Shown: positions 1-10,005 of the stretch, in pieces
Position numbering within the stretch: the stretch's first letter is position 1
Layout of the letters: every line of letters begins with the position of its first letter
Source: CAVVEQ01 sp963747315
GTDB taxonomy: Bacteria > Chloroflexota > Anaerolineae > Anaerolineales > Anaerolineaceae
Assembly: GCA_963747315.1 (NCBI GenBank)
Contig: CAVVEQ010000014.1
Coordinates: 18,203-82,202, forward strand
Length of the DNA stretch: 64,000 nucleotides
Direction: 5' to 3'
Notes under the pieces: model-generated
Database searches by the model: none
What the model was told of the DNA's origin: nothing
The model's input: only the letters and a program-made list of their open reading frames with translations
Position numbers and translations under genes: made by a program

Positions 1-2
1 TG

Positions 3-431
3 TTTTCTTTTTGTATCGGATTGGCAGTCGGGGGATTTGTGGTGACCCCGGTGATAGCCCTTATGTATTACTTTGCCCAGGACGGACCCATTTTCCCCGC
101 CCCTCTGGTTGCCTTCGCGGTGGTTTTGCCGGTCAGTATTCTACTGCTAATCCTTCAGGGGATAGTGCTATTCTACGAGTGGATTTCAAAGCGGGTCCTG
201 TTGAACGTACTTTTATTGATTGGGGTGGTGGGCGGATTGGTATCAGGGCTTACTCCCTATTTTCTGGCTGTCGCGCCATACCAATCCGGATCCGAATTCA
301 GGGCTCTGCTGGCATTCGCAGGTCTTGGTATTTTCACCGGTCTGACCGTTTTCGGATGTCATTGGATGGCAAATAAGGTACAGGCATATTTCACAGGTCG
401 TAAAGTGTCTCCAGCATTCGAAGCATCTTGA
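3..431 (+). CDS. Hypothetical multi-pass membrane protein, 5' end outside window
   Basis: The reading frame is open from the first in-frame codon at base 3, so the gene almost certainly starts upstream of the window. A TTG at 21 is the first possible internal start. About four hydrophobic stretches of 18-22 residues alternate with short polar loops, and the protein ends in a short polar tail. I recognise no family. It lies 6 bp upstream of the next gene on the same strand, so the two are probably co-transcribed. Function unknown. Confidence 0.55.
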   Translation, partial: FSFCIGLAVGGFVVTPVIALMYYFAQDGPIFPAPLVAFAVVLPVSILLLILQGIVLFYEWISKRVLLNVLLLIGVVGGLVSGLTPYFLAVAPYQSGSEFRALLAFAGLGIFTGLTVFGCHWMANKVQAYFTGRKVSPAFEAS

Positions 432-437
432 GCAAAA

Positions 438-1433
438 ATGTCAAATCGAAAGATCTGGTTGTTGGTCTCACTTACCCTGATTGTGATCATTCTTTGTCTG
501 GTTGTTCTGCCCACATTTGAGATAATCCTCATCAACTTCCCGGAGATCCTGCTCGGGCAGGTGAGCCTGGCCCGCGAAACCAAACCGCTATACCCGCGCG
601 ATTTTGCGAGCGAGGACTTTTTATTGAACCAGGTGGATCCCTCTGAAATTGAAAAAGCGGAATATATCGCGCTTCGGGAGGATGCGCTCTTTTGGGATCC
701 TGGTTATGTGGGATTTGCGCGTACCGCGCTCAATCGCGAAGAAATCGTCACCCTTCAACAAATCCTCTCCTCCGGCAATCTTTTTCATCGATCCTCAGAT
801 GGAGAATCCTACGAATGCGTCACCTGGGATGCCTCTTCGACTCCCGCTCTGGCGTCCTGCCAGAAGGGGGATGTGTATATGGAGGATTTTTTAATATTTC
901 GGTGGGAGGCGGATCAAAATGGTGCGGTGGGAGTTCTGCAGTTCACCCTTAAAGATGGAAGGCTGGCTGAGATCCGAGTTTTTCCGGCGGAGCGGGGGCT
1001 GGCTTTTACCCCCTTCGAAAAAAACGGGGAATGGTGGGTTGATGGCATCAGTGGTCCTTTGCCGCTGTTGAATGATCTTTCAACCCGCGCAACGCTTGAC
1101 CCTATCCGTGTTCTGTGGCCCGGTCTTAGCGCCGGGCATGCCAACGCGCGTGCTGCCCGCATGCTGGGGAACCGCTTCAACGCCGCCCTGGCTGTCATAC
1201 GGGAGTCCATTGAAATCCGGGAAGTCTTCGGCGAAATTAGTGATATTCGCCCTGCTCTGGGTACCAACCATTATTCAAGCTGGATGGATTCATCATCGGT
1301 TTTTCTCACCTTTCGGGTAAGGGGAACCCGCGGTGAGGGGGCGGTAATCATTCGGGGAGATGATTGTTATGACCTGGAAATAGTGTTTGAAGGAGTCCCG
1401 GTGGAGGATCGGCAAGGTTTTTTTTGCCTTTAG
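438..1433 (+). CDS. Hypothetical protein with N-terminal membrane anchor
   Basis: This 331-residue protein starts with a short basic segment and one long hydrophobic helix (about residues 8-30). A mostly hydrophilic region of about 300 residues follows, probably outside the cytoplasmic membrane. Only a few cysteines are present and I see no catalytic motif. The ATG at 438 follows the previous stop by 6 bp and lacks a strong Shine-Dalgarno sequence, which fits translational coupling to the upstream membrane protein. I recognise no family and propose no function. Confidence 0.6.
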   Translation: MSNRKIWLLVSLTLIVIILCLVVLPTFEIILINFPEILLGQVSLARETKPLYPRDFASEDFLLNQVDPSEIEKAEYIALREDALFWDPGYVGFARTALNREEIVTLQQILSSGNLFHRSSDGESYECVTWDASSTPALASCQKGDVYMEDFLIFRWEADQNGAVGVLQFTLKDGRLAEIRVFPAERGLAFTPFEKNGEWWVDGISGPLPLLNDLSTRATLDPIRVLWPGLSAGHANARAARMLGNRFNAALAVIRESIEIREVFGEISDIRPALGTNHYSSWMDSSSVFLTFRVRGTRGEGAVIIRGDDCYDLEIVFEGVPVEDRQGFFCL

Positions 1434-1516
1434 AACATCCATAATTTAATGAGGACGCTTGGGGTTTTGGACTTCTTTACCCCCCTATTCAGGAAATCAG
1501 TTATTTGTCCATCCAA

Positions 1517-2329
1517 TCAACTCATCCCCAGCCTGTACTTCAACACCCTATTCCCATTAACCGCTTCGGGGATGATCTTCATCCAGCGGTAACGTTTCAT
1601 GCGCGGTTCCGGGTCGTCGAAATACCTCCAGCATCCTTCGAGTTTCATGCCTTCTCCCCATGCCTCCAGACCAATATCCCCTCTTAACCCCCAATAAAAT
1701 CGAAGGTTCATCCGCTTCACCCACGGATGGCGATTGTGCAGCCGAACCATAAAAGGCGACATGGCGTCAAAGACCAGTTCGCTACCCGGAAAACGCTCCG
1801 CGAGCTCCAAAACCAGACGCTTCACATCATCCGGCTGGAAATAGGGCAGCAAACCCTGCGCGGAAAAGTGGCACGGCGCTCCCCGCCCCGGGTCCACCCG
1901 CTCCATCCAGCCAAAATCCAGCACTGAACTGGCGATGAGTGTGTAACCCGCAGGATCGCGGAAGATCTTCTTCCGGAATTCGACCGCATCCGGGCAGATC
2001 GATCCCGAACCAGCGCACCCCGCTGCCGCCGATGCGCTGCTTGCGCGCATCCAGTCCGCAGCCCAGGTCCACCACCGTCCCGCGCGGGTGGATGTTGATA
2101 AAATCGCGCGTCCAGCGGTCGAATTGCCTCGTCCGCAGCACATTGAAGAGCTGGTCGTCCCTGGATTTCCTAAGGTAGGAAAATTCTCCCTCCAGTTGGG
2201 GCAGCAGCCGGGCGGCAATCTCGTCACGCACAAGGGCTCGGCTTGTTCGCTTTCCATCCCGCGCCAGAACAGGGTCATCAGCATTGTTCGTTCGATGCCC
2301 TGCAGATTGGTGAAATCCAGTGCCTTCAA
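1517..2329 (-). CDS. SAM-dependent methyltransferase, leucine carboxyl methyltransferase (LCMT/TcmP)-like, two frameshifts
   Basis: The protein is pieced together from two frames. The first ~33 residues and the C-terminal half share the frame of 1517-2329. The middle part, with the SAM-binding motif VVDLGCGLDAR and the segment FGIDLP, lies in another frame (about 1990-2235). The joined order is an N-terminal helix, a region with RTRQFDRW, SAM motif I, then D-x-VEFRKK and an acidic/aromatic C-terminus. This is the layout of the LCMT/TcmP family of small-molecule or protein carboxyl O-methyltransferases. Two compensating single-base indels (near 2235 and 1990) explain the break. Substrate unknown. 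The gene is convergent with the hypothetical gene pair upstream. Confidence 0.6.
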   Translation of the reverse strand: MKALDFTNLQGIERTMLMTLFWRGMESEQAEPLCVTRLPPGCCPNWRENFPTLGNPGTTSSSMCCGRGNSTAGRAILSTSTRAGRWWTWAADWMRASSASAAAGCAGSGSICPDAVEFRKKIFRDPAGYTLIASSVLDFGWMERVDPGRGAPCHFSAQGLLPYFQPDDVKRLVLELAERFPGSELVFDAMSPFMVRLHNRHPWVKRMNLRFYWGLRGDIGLEAWGEGMKLEGCWRYFDDPEPRMKRYRWMKIIPEAVNGNRVLKYRLGMS

Positions 2330-2417
2330 AATGGCCTCCCGATTGTTTCCAGTTTAAGCCTCCAGGCGGAGTTGTCAATTGGCCAGTCCAGACCAATTGC
2401 TATCTAGGGTTCATCGG

Positions 2418-2423
2418 TATAAT
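2418..2423 (+). promoter_or_regulatory. -10 promoter box for the ABC exporter
   Basis: A consensus TATAAT lies 27 bp before the ATG at 2451 of the ABC ATPase, which has a GGAGG ribosome binding site at 2441. I see no convincing -35 box at 17 bp. A TTGCTA 15 bp upstream is the only candidate. Confidence 0.4.
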
Positions 2424-2450
2424 CACGTTGGATTAAATTCGGAGGCAACC

Positions 2451-3226
2451 ATGCAAGACGAAATGAATATGATCGAGATTGAGCACCTGACCAAGCGGTA
2501 CGGGGAGCAAGACTAGCTGTGGATGATGTGAGTTTTTCCGTGAAGGGAGGGGAGATCTTCGGTTTTCTCGGTCCCAACGGGGCAGGTAAGACCACCACAC
2601 TGAAGATCATTGTCGGATTGCTGCAGCCTACTTCAGGCTCTGTGCGGGTGGCAGGTTTCGACGTCCAAACCCAGCCGCTTACAGGCTAAAGCCTCCAGCG
2701 GGTTCGTCCCCGATGAGCCAAACCTGTATGCCAAGCTCACCGGTCGGGAGCTGCTTGCGGTTCGTCGGTGATCTTTATAACATTGAACCCGCCCAGATCA
2801 GGCCGGCGCGCGGAGGAGTTGTTGCGCATGTTCGACCTCACCGCCGCTGCAGACGATACCACCGACTCCTACAGCCACGGGATGAAGCAAAAAACATCCA
2901 TCGCAGCCGCCCTGGTGCACGACCCAAAGGTCTTCATCCTGGATGAGCCAACCGTAGGGCTCGACCCCAAATCAGCACGCCTGATCAAGGATATCCTGCG
3001 CCAGATGGCCGAGCGCGGCGCGGCGGTAATGCTCTCCACCCACATTCTTGAGATCGCCGAGCACATGTGCGACCGCATCGGGATCATCAGCGGCGGGAAG
3101 CTGGTGGCCATTGGTACGATGGAAGAACTGCGCAAAGGGGGAGATGGGCGCGAAAGCCTGGAGGATATCTTCCTCAGCCTCACCGGTGGAACGGAGTACG
3201 CCGAGATCGCCGAGGTACTCCAATGA
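2451..3226 (+). pseudogene. ABC exporter ATP-binding protein, about four frameshifts
   Basis: A normal start (GGAGG, 5 bp, ATG) opens an ABC-type ATPase that would be about 258 aa. Walker A reads GPNGAGKTTT. The signature region is YSHGMKQK, the variant usual in ABC-2 type exporters. Walker B (VFILDEPTVGLDP) and the H-loop (LSTHI) follow. The frame breaks near 2512, 2685, 2765 and 2805, so no intact product can be made from this sequence as written. The ATGA overlap with the permease gene at 3223 shows the original operon design. Either the assembly is poor here or the exporter is decaying. Transported substrate unknown. Confidence 0.7.
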
Positions 3227-4985
3227 CCCTTCCTCTCGCACGTGTGGATGACCGCCTCGCTCCGGCGGTTTGGAAGCTGCTGCGCATCCGCCTGATGATC
3301 TCCATCCGCGGATTCAAGCGCGCCAAAATCGGCAAGAAGATTGGTACTGATCGTGCTGCTTCTCTTCGGGCTTTCTTTCGTGGCGGGGTGTTCGTCGGAT
3401 CATATTATCTTCTCGAAGTTTCCTGCATTTCCCTGGATTTGCCGACTTATCGGCAATCCGATGCCGTTCCTGCGCAGCATCCCCTCCCTGCTCATTTCTC
3501 TTTCGATGTTTATCATCTTTCTCACCAGCTTTGGGGTGCTGCTTTCGGCACTGTATCTTACCGGCGACATGGAATTTTTACTCACCAGCCCCCGTTCCCA
3601 TCCGGGCGGTGTTCGTCTCCAAGCTGCTGCAGGCTATCCTGCCGAATTTCGCGCTGATCAGCATGCTCACCCTGCCGGTATTTTGGGTCTGGGTGCGCCC
3701 AGGATTTCAACTTCCTGTATTACCCGATGACGATTGTGGTCATCGCAGTGCTTGCGCTGGCCGTGGCCAGTCTTGCCAGCCTGCTGGTGATGGTGCTGGC
3801 AAGGTTTGTTTCTCCCCGCCGCCTAGCCGAAGTGCTGGCCTTCTTTGCCGGGATCATATCCTTCACCCTGAGCCAGTCGGGAAATTTCTATCGCGCCATA
3901 AACCCGGATATTCCCACCGATCAGGTTCACCGGCATGCTGAATAGCATGAGCGGAATAAACAATCCCTGGTCTCCTCTTTCCTGGGCGGGTCAGGGTTTG
4001 GTCAACCTGGGGGAAGGAAATTGGGTGCTTGGCGCGTTATACCTCCTGGTCACCATCGGGATAGGCGCAGCCATCTTCGCTATCGCGCTGGTCACCGCTG
4101 AAAAGACTTTATTTCAGCGGGTGGGCTGGCGTCCAAACCAACTGGCGGAAAAAGAAGAAAATCGCGCGCCCAGAGAAAGCGGCCGCAGCAGCTGCATCCG
4201 GGTTTGGCCGCCCGGTTATTCCCGCCCCCGTCCGGGCGATCATTCTCAAGGATTTCCGCATGCTGCGTCGCGACTTGCGGAACTTATCACAGTTGATGAC
4301 CCCTCTCATCCTGGGAGTGATGTATGGAATCTCGCGATTCTCCGCCAGGGAACCCGGGTTCCATTGGGACAGGGCAACGCTCCCCAATGGGTTAATCAAC
4401 TGATCACTTCCGGTTTCAGCTATGCGGATATCGGTATTGCGCATTTTTGTAGGTTGGATCCTGGTGATGACCCTGGCTGGCAGGGGTTTCGCCCAGGAGG
4501 GCAGGAGCTACTGGATGATCAAATCCGCTCCCCTCAGGCCTGGTCAGATGCTAATCTCCAAGTTCCTCGTCGCCTGGATCCCGGCAGTCGTACTTGGCTG
4601 GATCTTTCTAATCGTCTTTGCCGTGCTGCAGCCGGTGAAGTTGCCAACCTGCCATTCTCGATGCTGGCTGTGGGATTGTGTTTTGCAGGCGCAGCCTCCA
4701 TCTCGGAGGCGTTCGGGGTGGCCGGCGCGCGCTTCGATTGGACCGATCCACGCAAAATGGAGTCTGGACCCACGGGCTGCATCAGCGGACTGGTCTGTTT
4801 TGTGTATATGGGCTTCAGCCTCCTGTTCCTGGTCGGTCCCGCATTACTTCTGCCTGCTCTGGGTCTGCCGATATATTCGGGGCAACTCGGCGGCATATTC
4901 CTGGGAGGGGCAGTTTGCCTCGCGGCTGTCCATCGTCCCGCTTGTGATGGTTCGCTCGCGGGTGGATAGGCTCAACGAAGCCTGA
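3223..4985 (+). pseudogene. ABC-2 type exporter permease, multiple frameshifts
   Basis: The ATG overlaps the ATPase stop (ATGA). Stitching frames gives a protein of about 580 aa: a short cytosolic N-terminus rich in Arg/Lys, then about ten hydrophobic helices in two blocks separated by a polar segment near 4130-4220. This resembles the large exporter permeases paired with ABC-2 ATPases. Frame changes occur near 3345, 3595, 3705, 3930, 4190, 4440 and 4650, among the highest densities in the window. The last frame ends with TGA at 4983. It should work with the ATPase before it if the indels are sequencing errors. Substrate unknown. Confidence 0.6.
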
Positions 4986-5044
4986 GTTACCTCCCCGCCG
5001 AGGTGGATGATATACTTTGCCCGCGAGGGAATTGAAACCGTTCC

Positions 5045-6929
5045 ATGCCACTTCTGAATGCCATTGACCTGGGGAAATCCTATGGTCCGCGCGACCTTTT
5101 TGACCACATCTCGCTGAGCGTGCCTCACCGCGCCCGCATTGGGCTGGTGGGACCCAACGGGGTTGGCAAGACCACCCTCTTTCGCTTGATCCTGGGTGAG
5201 GAGGAGCCTTCGCGCGGGCGCGTGGAGAAATCCCGCTCACTGCGCATCGGTTACCTGGCACAGGAAGCCATCTTCGAAAGCAACCTCACCCTCTGGGAGG
5301 AGTGCCTGCTTGCCCTTCGCCGATCTAACTGCCCGCCAGAAGGAGCTCGACCGGCTTGAGACGCAGCTTGGTGGAGGTGATGCGGAAATCCTGGAGGAAT
5401 ATGGCCGCCTTCAGCATGAATACGATATCCGTGGGGGCTATACCCTGGAGCTGCGCATCCGCCAGACCCTGGTTGGCCTGGGTTTCACCCGCCACGATGA
5501 ACACCGCCCCTGGCGGCAGCTTTCCGGCGGGCAGCGCACCCGCGCCCTGCTGGCCAAGCTGCTCCTTTCCGAACCCGACCTGCTCCTTCTGGACGAGCCC
5601 ACCAACCACCTGGATATCGGCGCGATCGAGTGGCTGGAGGATTACCTGAAGAACTGGAAAGGCGCTGTGGTGGCCATCTCGCATGACCGTTACTTCCTCG
5701 ACCAGATGGCGGATACCATCTGGGAAATGAACCCCCGCTTCCACGCGTATCACGGGAATTATTCCGCCTACCTCCTGCAGCGCGCCATGAACCAGGATCG
5801 CCAGGCGGAGGAATTCGAATCCCAGCAGGAGTTCATCCGCAAGGAGGAGGACTACATCCGCCGCAACATCGCCGGGCAGAACACCCGCCAGGCAAAGGGC
5901 CGGCTCAAACGCCTGGAGCGCCTCAAGGAGCAGGAACTGGTCGAATCTCCCACCCGCCAGCGTCAGATGAAGATGAATTTGCAGTCGGTGGACCGTTCCG
6001 GGGAGCTGGTCATCCGAACGAAAAGCCTTAGTGTGGGCTACCAGGATGAAGGCCGCGCGCTTTTCACCGTTCCCGACCTGGTCCTGCGGCGGACCGAATG
6101 CGCCGCGGTCATCGGCCCAAATGGCGCAGGGAAAACCACCTTTCTGAAAACCCTGCTGGGGCAGATCCCGCCCCTGGCGGGTGAAGCTCTGCTCGGATCG
6201 AGCCTCAGGGTGGGCTACTTCGCCCAGACCCATGAGCGCCTTCACCCGGATTGGTCATTGATGGACGAGATCCAGGCTATGGCACCCAAATGGCTGCCCG
6301 GTGAGATCCGCAATTACCTGGCCAAGTTCCTTTTTACCGGGGAAGACGTCTTCAAGCCGGTGGGGATGCTCTCGGGCGGCGAGCGCTCGCGCCTGGCGCT
6401 AGCCCTGCTCGCTTTGGAGGGTGCAAACCTGCTGCTGCTGGATGAGCCCACCAACCACCTGGACCTGCCCGCCCAGGAGGTGCTGCAAGGGCTGCTTTCG
6501 GATTACGCCGGCACCATCCTGCTCGTCTCGCACGACCGCTACCTGATCGATGGCCTTGCCAGCCAGGTCTGGGAGGTGCAGCCTTCTGATAAGGTGCTGC
6601 AGGTCTTCACCGGCAGCTACAGCGAATACAAAAACGCCCGGGATGCAGAAAAGGCGAAGAAAGAAGGCGGGAAGACTGCTCAAAAACCAGTCCAACCTGA
6701 GAAAGAAGCTCCCGGGAAGAGCAAAAATGAACGCCAGCGCCTGAAGAAGCAAGTGGACGCGCTGGAGGACGAGATCGCCGGACTGGAGGTGCAGCTGGCA
6801 GCCATTTCCCGCCAGCTGGAAACCCCGGGGGTGGAACCGGGCGACGTGCAGAAGCTTGGGCAGGATTACGTCCGCATCGAGGGGGAAATGGAAGTCAAAC
6901 TGAAGGAATGGGAATCCCTGCAGGAGTGA
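5045..6929 (+). CDS. ABC-F family ATPase (ribosome-associated), one frameshift
   Basis: Two ABC cassettes sit in one soluble polypeptide of about 627 aa without membrane segments, the ABC-F plan. Domain 1 has GPNGVGKTT, LSGGQ and LLLDEPTNHLD. A linker follows that contains a Lys/Arg-rich helical pair, then domain 2 with GPNGAGKTT, LSGGE and LLLDEPTNHLD. The C-terminus is a charged coiled coil (about residues 550-625). ABC-F proteins act on the ribosomal E site in translation control or antibiotic protection, and this one's exact role cannot be told. A single frameshift near 5320 splits off the first ~95 residues; the LPFADLTARQKEL continuation is in the next frame. The gene follows the ABC exporter by 59 bp. 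Confidence 0.85.
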
Positions 6930-6982
6930 TTGATCATACTTAAGAGATAACCGTCCAACCGGAATATCCGTCAACTGACCAT

Positions 6983-7010
6983 TTGAAGAAACCCTGAAAA
7001 CGTCTATCAT
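6983..7010 (+). promoter_or_regulatory. Probable sigma-70-type promoter for the DUF333 lipoprotein gene
   Basis: TTGAAG (6983-6988) and TATCAT (7005-7010) are separated by 16 bp. They lie about 90 bp before the lipoprotein ATG at 7099, in the gap after the ABC-F gene. Confidence 0.4.
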
Positions 7011-7098
7011 CAAGGATGATGGACGCTTCCTTTTTGGGAACTTATCCACCCGTACCAGCGTCCAATGGATGAAACCTGATCGTTTTGAGGAGAAGGAA

Positions 7099-7863
7099 AT
7101 GACCCGAAAGAATTGGTTCGTGATGGGCGCGTTTTGCCTGGTCTTAGGGCTGGCCGCCTGCGTAAATGAAACACCCGTGCCCACCCCGGTGACGCTGGTG
7201 GACGAGGATGCGGAGATAGCCAACCCGGCATCAGTCTATTGCGAGCAGTACGGCGGGGAGCTGGAGATCCGCACGGATGAAACCGGCGGGCAAACGGGTA
7301 TGTGCATCTTCACGGATGGCTCCGAGTGTGAGGAGTGGGCGTATATGCGCGGCGAGTGCGCCCCGGCTTCCGCCCTGCAGGATACCCCCACCCCGGCACA
7401 GCCTTCCTCAGAAACCCTGACCCCCGAACTTTCTGCCGATGGTTGGATCATTTACCGGGACGCAGCGACCGGCCTGGTGTTTGATTACCCCCCCGATACC
7501 ACCCTGGTGCAATCGGCCGGAAACCCAGCCTCGCTCATCATCACCGGCGCGGACGGCTGGCCGAGCTTCACGGTCAACCTGCCCACCGGCAGGGAAGGCT
7601 GGAGCGTTCCGCAGGGCGCAGACCTGGTGAATTGGCTCTCGGAAAACAACCTGCTCGCCGACCCGCTCGCGGCGGATGCGCAGATCGCCGGAGAGACCGC
7701 CATCCACACCCGCTTCGAGCGCAGCCAGCAAGCCTATGCCGCCGACCGCTATTTCTTTATTCACAATGGGCAGCTGTTCAATATCGTGATCGGGCACGCG
7801 AATGACTGGGAGGATTGGGGGGCGTATGAGCGGTTTATTGGGAGTTTTAGGTTTGAAAAGTGA
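7099..7863 (+). CDS. Secreted lipoprotein with DUF333 domain
   Basis: The start is set at the ATG at 7099 because AGGAGAAGG precedes it; an in-frame upstream ATG at 7069 has no ribosome site. The first 20 residues form a lipoprotein signal ending LGLAAC, with Cys21 as the lipidation site. Residues ~35-75 hold a DUF333-type motif (NPASVYCEQYGG, then paired Cys and a CEEWAYMRGEC end), a small cysteine-rich domain found in secreted or periplasmic proteins. The remaining ~150 residues look like a globular beta-rich domain. A Thr/Pro linker lies between them. Function unknown; surface or envelope location is the safe inference. Confidence 0.75.
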   Translation: MTRKNWFVMGAFCLVLGLAACVNETPVPTPVTLVDEDAEIANPASVYCEQYGGELEIRTDETGGQTGMCIFTDGSECEEWAYMRGECAPASALQDTPTPAQPSSETLTPELSADGWIIYRDAATGLVFDYPPDTTLVQSAGNPASLIITGADGWPSFTVNLPTGREGWSVPQGADLVNWLSENNLLADPLAADAQIAGETAIHTRFERSQQAYAADRYFFIHNGQLFNIVIGHANDWEDWGAYERFIGSFRFEK

Positions 7864-7879
7864 CAGGTTACATCCAAGA

Positions 7880-8796
7880 TCACGCAGTAAAAACCAACCC
7901 TACCCAGTCCGCGATTCCCCGCTGCTCCACGAACTACGAGCCCCTTCTCTTCAGCCTTCGCCCGCACCCCCGCAGATTGGTCGGCCAGGATGCCGGATAA
8001 AATAATACGTCCCACCCGGTTCAACCAAATCAGCCAGTCCGGCGTCGAAGAGCCGATTGATCACGGGGGCGAGAATATTCGCCAGCACCAGCGGTGCTTC
8101 TTTGATCGAATAAAGCCCTTTTCGGATCTCCTCCACCGAACCCAGCCCCACTTCCATATCGTCGTCCACCCCGTTCAGGATGGCATTCGAAATCGTTGCC
8201 CGCGTCGAATGCGGGTCGATATCCACTCCCAACGCATGTGAGGCACCCAGCTTCAGCGCCCCGATGGATAGTATCCCCGAGCCGCAGCCCACGTCGATCA
8301 CTGCCTCTCCTTTTTTCACCCTGCCTTCCATCAGCGCCAGGCAGAGCTGGGTGGTGGGGTGGGTGCCGGTGCCAAAGGCCATGGCGGGGTCGATCTTGAT
8401 GGCGGTGCGGGTCATATCGGTCTGCTCGATCCAGGCCGGCAGGATCAAGAGTCCCCTGCCCACCTCGATAGGCTGGTAGTTCTTCTTCCAGGCCGCCATC
8501 CAATCTTCATCTTCGATGAACTTGAATTTCGGCTCGGGCAGCGCTTGGATCTGCCCCAGGTGCCAGAGCGACTGCTCCAGCCGGGTTCGTTTTTCCTCCA
8601 GCTCGTCATCCACCGGCAAATAAGCCGAGATGCGTACCGGACCCTCAGGGGTGCCTTCGTCCTCGTCGCTGTAGAACTTGACGTCGCGCTCCATCACCAC
8701 CCCGTTCGGGCAGTAGCGCCCCAGCACCTCCGCAACCGCCTCTGCCAGTTCCCCGCTGGTGGTGAGCGAAACTTCCAGCCAGCGCGGATCAGCCAC
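7880..8796 (-). CDS. prmA: Ribosomal protein L11 methyltransferase PrmA, two C-terminal frameshifts
   Basis: PrmA trimethylates ribosomal protein L11 using SAM. An N-terminal substrate-recognition domain is followed by the family segments WMAAWKKNY and FGTGTHPTT, then SAM motif I (DVGCGSGILSIG) and an NILAPVI motif. The frame breaks near 8000, at an A-rich run, and again near 7925. Reading through both restores the usual ending GIADWVGLVFTA with stop at 7880. The GTG start at 8796 overlaps the dnaJ stop by 8 bp, so it is coupled as the last gene of the heat-shock operon, a common arrangement. It is convergent with the DUF333 gene, whose stop is 16 bp away. Confidence 0.88.
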
Positions 8797-9910
8797 CCAG
8801 CACGTCCTTGATCGTCTCGAAGAAGCCGCGCTCCTGTGGTTTCACCTCGGTGCCGAGCGTCTTACCAAGCTCTTCAAGAAGCTGTTTCTGTTCCTTATTC
8901 AGACGGGTGGGGATTTCCACGTTGACGATCACAAGTTGATCTCCGCGCCCGCCCCCGCGCACGTGCGGGATACCCTTGCTCTTCATGGTAAAAACCTTGC
9001 CCGGCTGCGTGCCGGCGGGAATGTGCAATTTCGTGTCGCCATCCACGGTGGGCACTTCCACCTCCTCGCCGATGGCAGCCTGCACCATATTGATGTTCAC
9101 GTCCACCAGCACGTCATCATTGCGGCGCTTGAAGAATTTGTGCGGCTTCACCCGCACCTCCAGGTAGAGGTTGCCCTTTGGTCCGCCATTGATCCCAGGC
9201 TGACCCTCGCCGCCCAGGCGGATCTGCGTGCCGTTATCCACCCCGGCCGGGATGGATACCAACTTGCGCAGCGTCTTGCGCTCCAACCCTCGCCCCCGGC
9301 AGGTCTTGCACGGGCTGCCGATCACCTCACCCGCGCCGTTGCACGCCGGGCAGGTGGTCACCTGCACCATTGAACCCAAAAAGGTCTGCCGTACCTGCCG
9401 AACCTCACCCCGCCCGCCGCAGGTCTCGCATTTGGTGCGGCTGGTGCCCGGTTCCGCGCCGGTTCCCTTGCAGAGTGAGCAATCCTCATCGCGGGTGATC
9501 TCGATCTCCTTCTCCACGCCTTTCACGACTTCTTCAAAATCCAGCGTCACGGTGTAGGAAAGATCCGCCCCCCTGCGGGGAGCGTTGCGCCTTCGCGAAC
9601 CGCCGCCCATGCCGAAACCAAAGAGTCCTTCGAACAGGTCCGAGAACATGTCGAAATTGGAGAAATCCGGCATGCCGTTCATGTTATCCACGCCGGCGTG
9701 ACCGTACCTATCGTAGGCAGCGCGTTTATCCGGATCGGAAAGGATCCCGTAGGCTTCGTTGATCTCCTTGAAGGTCTGCTCGGCACCCGCGTCGCTATTT
9801 ACATCGGGATGGTACTTGCGCGCCAGGTTGCGGAAAGCGGTCTTGAGCTCGTCCTGGCTGGCGCCGCGCGGCACGCCAAGGATCTCGTAATAATCTCGTT
9901 TGGTCGGCAT
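8789..9910 (-). CDS. dnaJ: Chaperone protein DnaJ (Hsp40)
   Basis: This 373-residue type I DnaJ delivers substrates to DnaK and stimulates its ATPase. The J domain (residues 1-70) has the HPD triad in YHPDVN. A Gly-rich stretch follows (about 75-105), then a zinc-binding region with four CxxCxGxG repeats (CSLCKGTG, CETCGGRG, CPACNGAG, CKTCRGRG). The C-terminal beta-sandwich substrate domain comes last. It is the fourth gene of hrcA-grpE-dnaK-dnaJ-prmA. The 95-bp gap after dnaK contains a strong hairpin, so its level may be lower than that of DnaK. Confidence 0.97.
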   Translation of the reverse strand: MPTKRDYYEILGVPRGASQDELKTAFRNLARKYHPDVNSDAGAEQTFKEINEAYGILSDPDKRAAYDRYGHAGVDNMNGMPDFSNFDMFSDLFEGLFGFGMGGGSRRRNAPRRGADLSYTVTLDFEEVVKGVEKEIEITRDEDCSLCKGTGAEPGTSRTKCETCGGRGEVRQVRQTFLGSMVQVTTCPACNGAGEVIGSPCKTCRGRGLERKTLRKLVSIPAGVDNGTQIRLGGEGQPGINGGPKGNLYLEVRVKPHKFFKRRNDDVLVDVNINMVQAAIGEEVEVPTVDGDTKLHIPAGTQPGKVFTMKSKGIPHVRGGGRGDQLVIVNVEIPTRLNKEQKQLLEELGKTLGTEVKPQERGFFETIKDVLGG

Positions 9911-9938
9911 CTGTGTTTTGTTCCTGAAAAGAATAAAA

Positions 9939-9980
9939 CCTCACCCCATACCCTCCACTTGGGAGGATATGGGGGTGAGG
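9939..9980 (-). terminator. Hairpin between dnaK and dnaJ, likely partial terminator
   Basis: An almost perfect 18-19 bp inverted repeat (CCTCACCCC..ATACCCTCC facing GGAGGATATGGGGGTGAGG) has a six-base loop. On the transcribed minus strand it is followed by TTTTATTCTTTT, so it can act as a leaky terminator that lowers dnaJ relative to dnaK. Its outer arms resemble the GC-rich repeats at 61.9 and 62.5 kb, so it may instead be a dispersed repeat. Confidence 0.6.
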
Positions 9981-10005
9981 GATTTGATTTTATCTTGCTG
10001 ACGGG

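Noticed and set aside
5325..6245. 306-codon minus-strand ORF opposite the ABC-F gene
   Set aside because: Antisense shadow in a GC-rich gene; no independent evidence.
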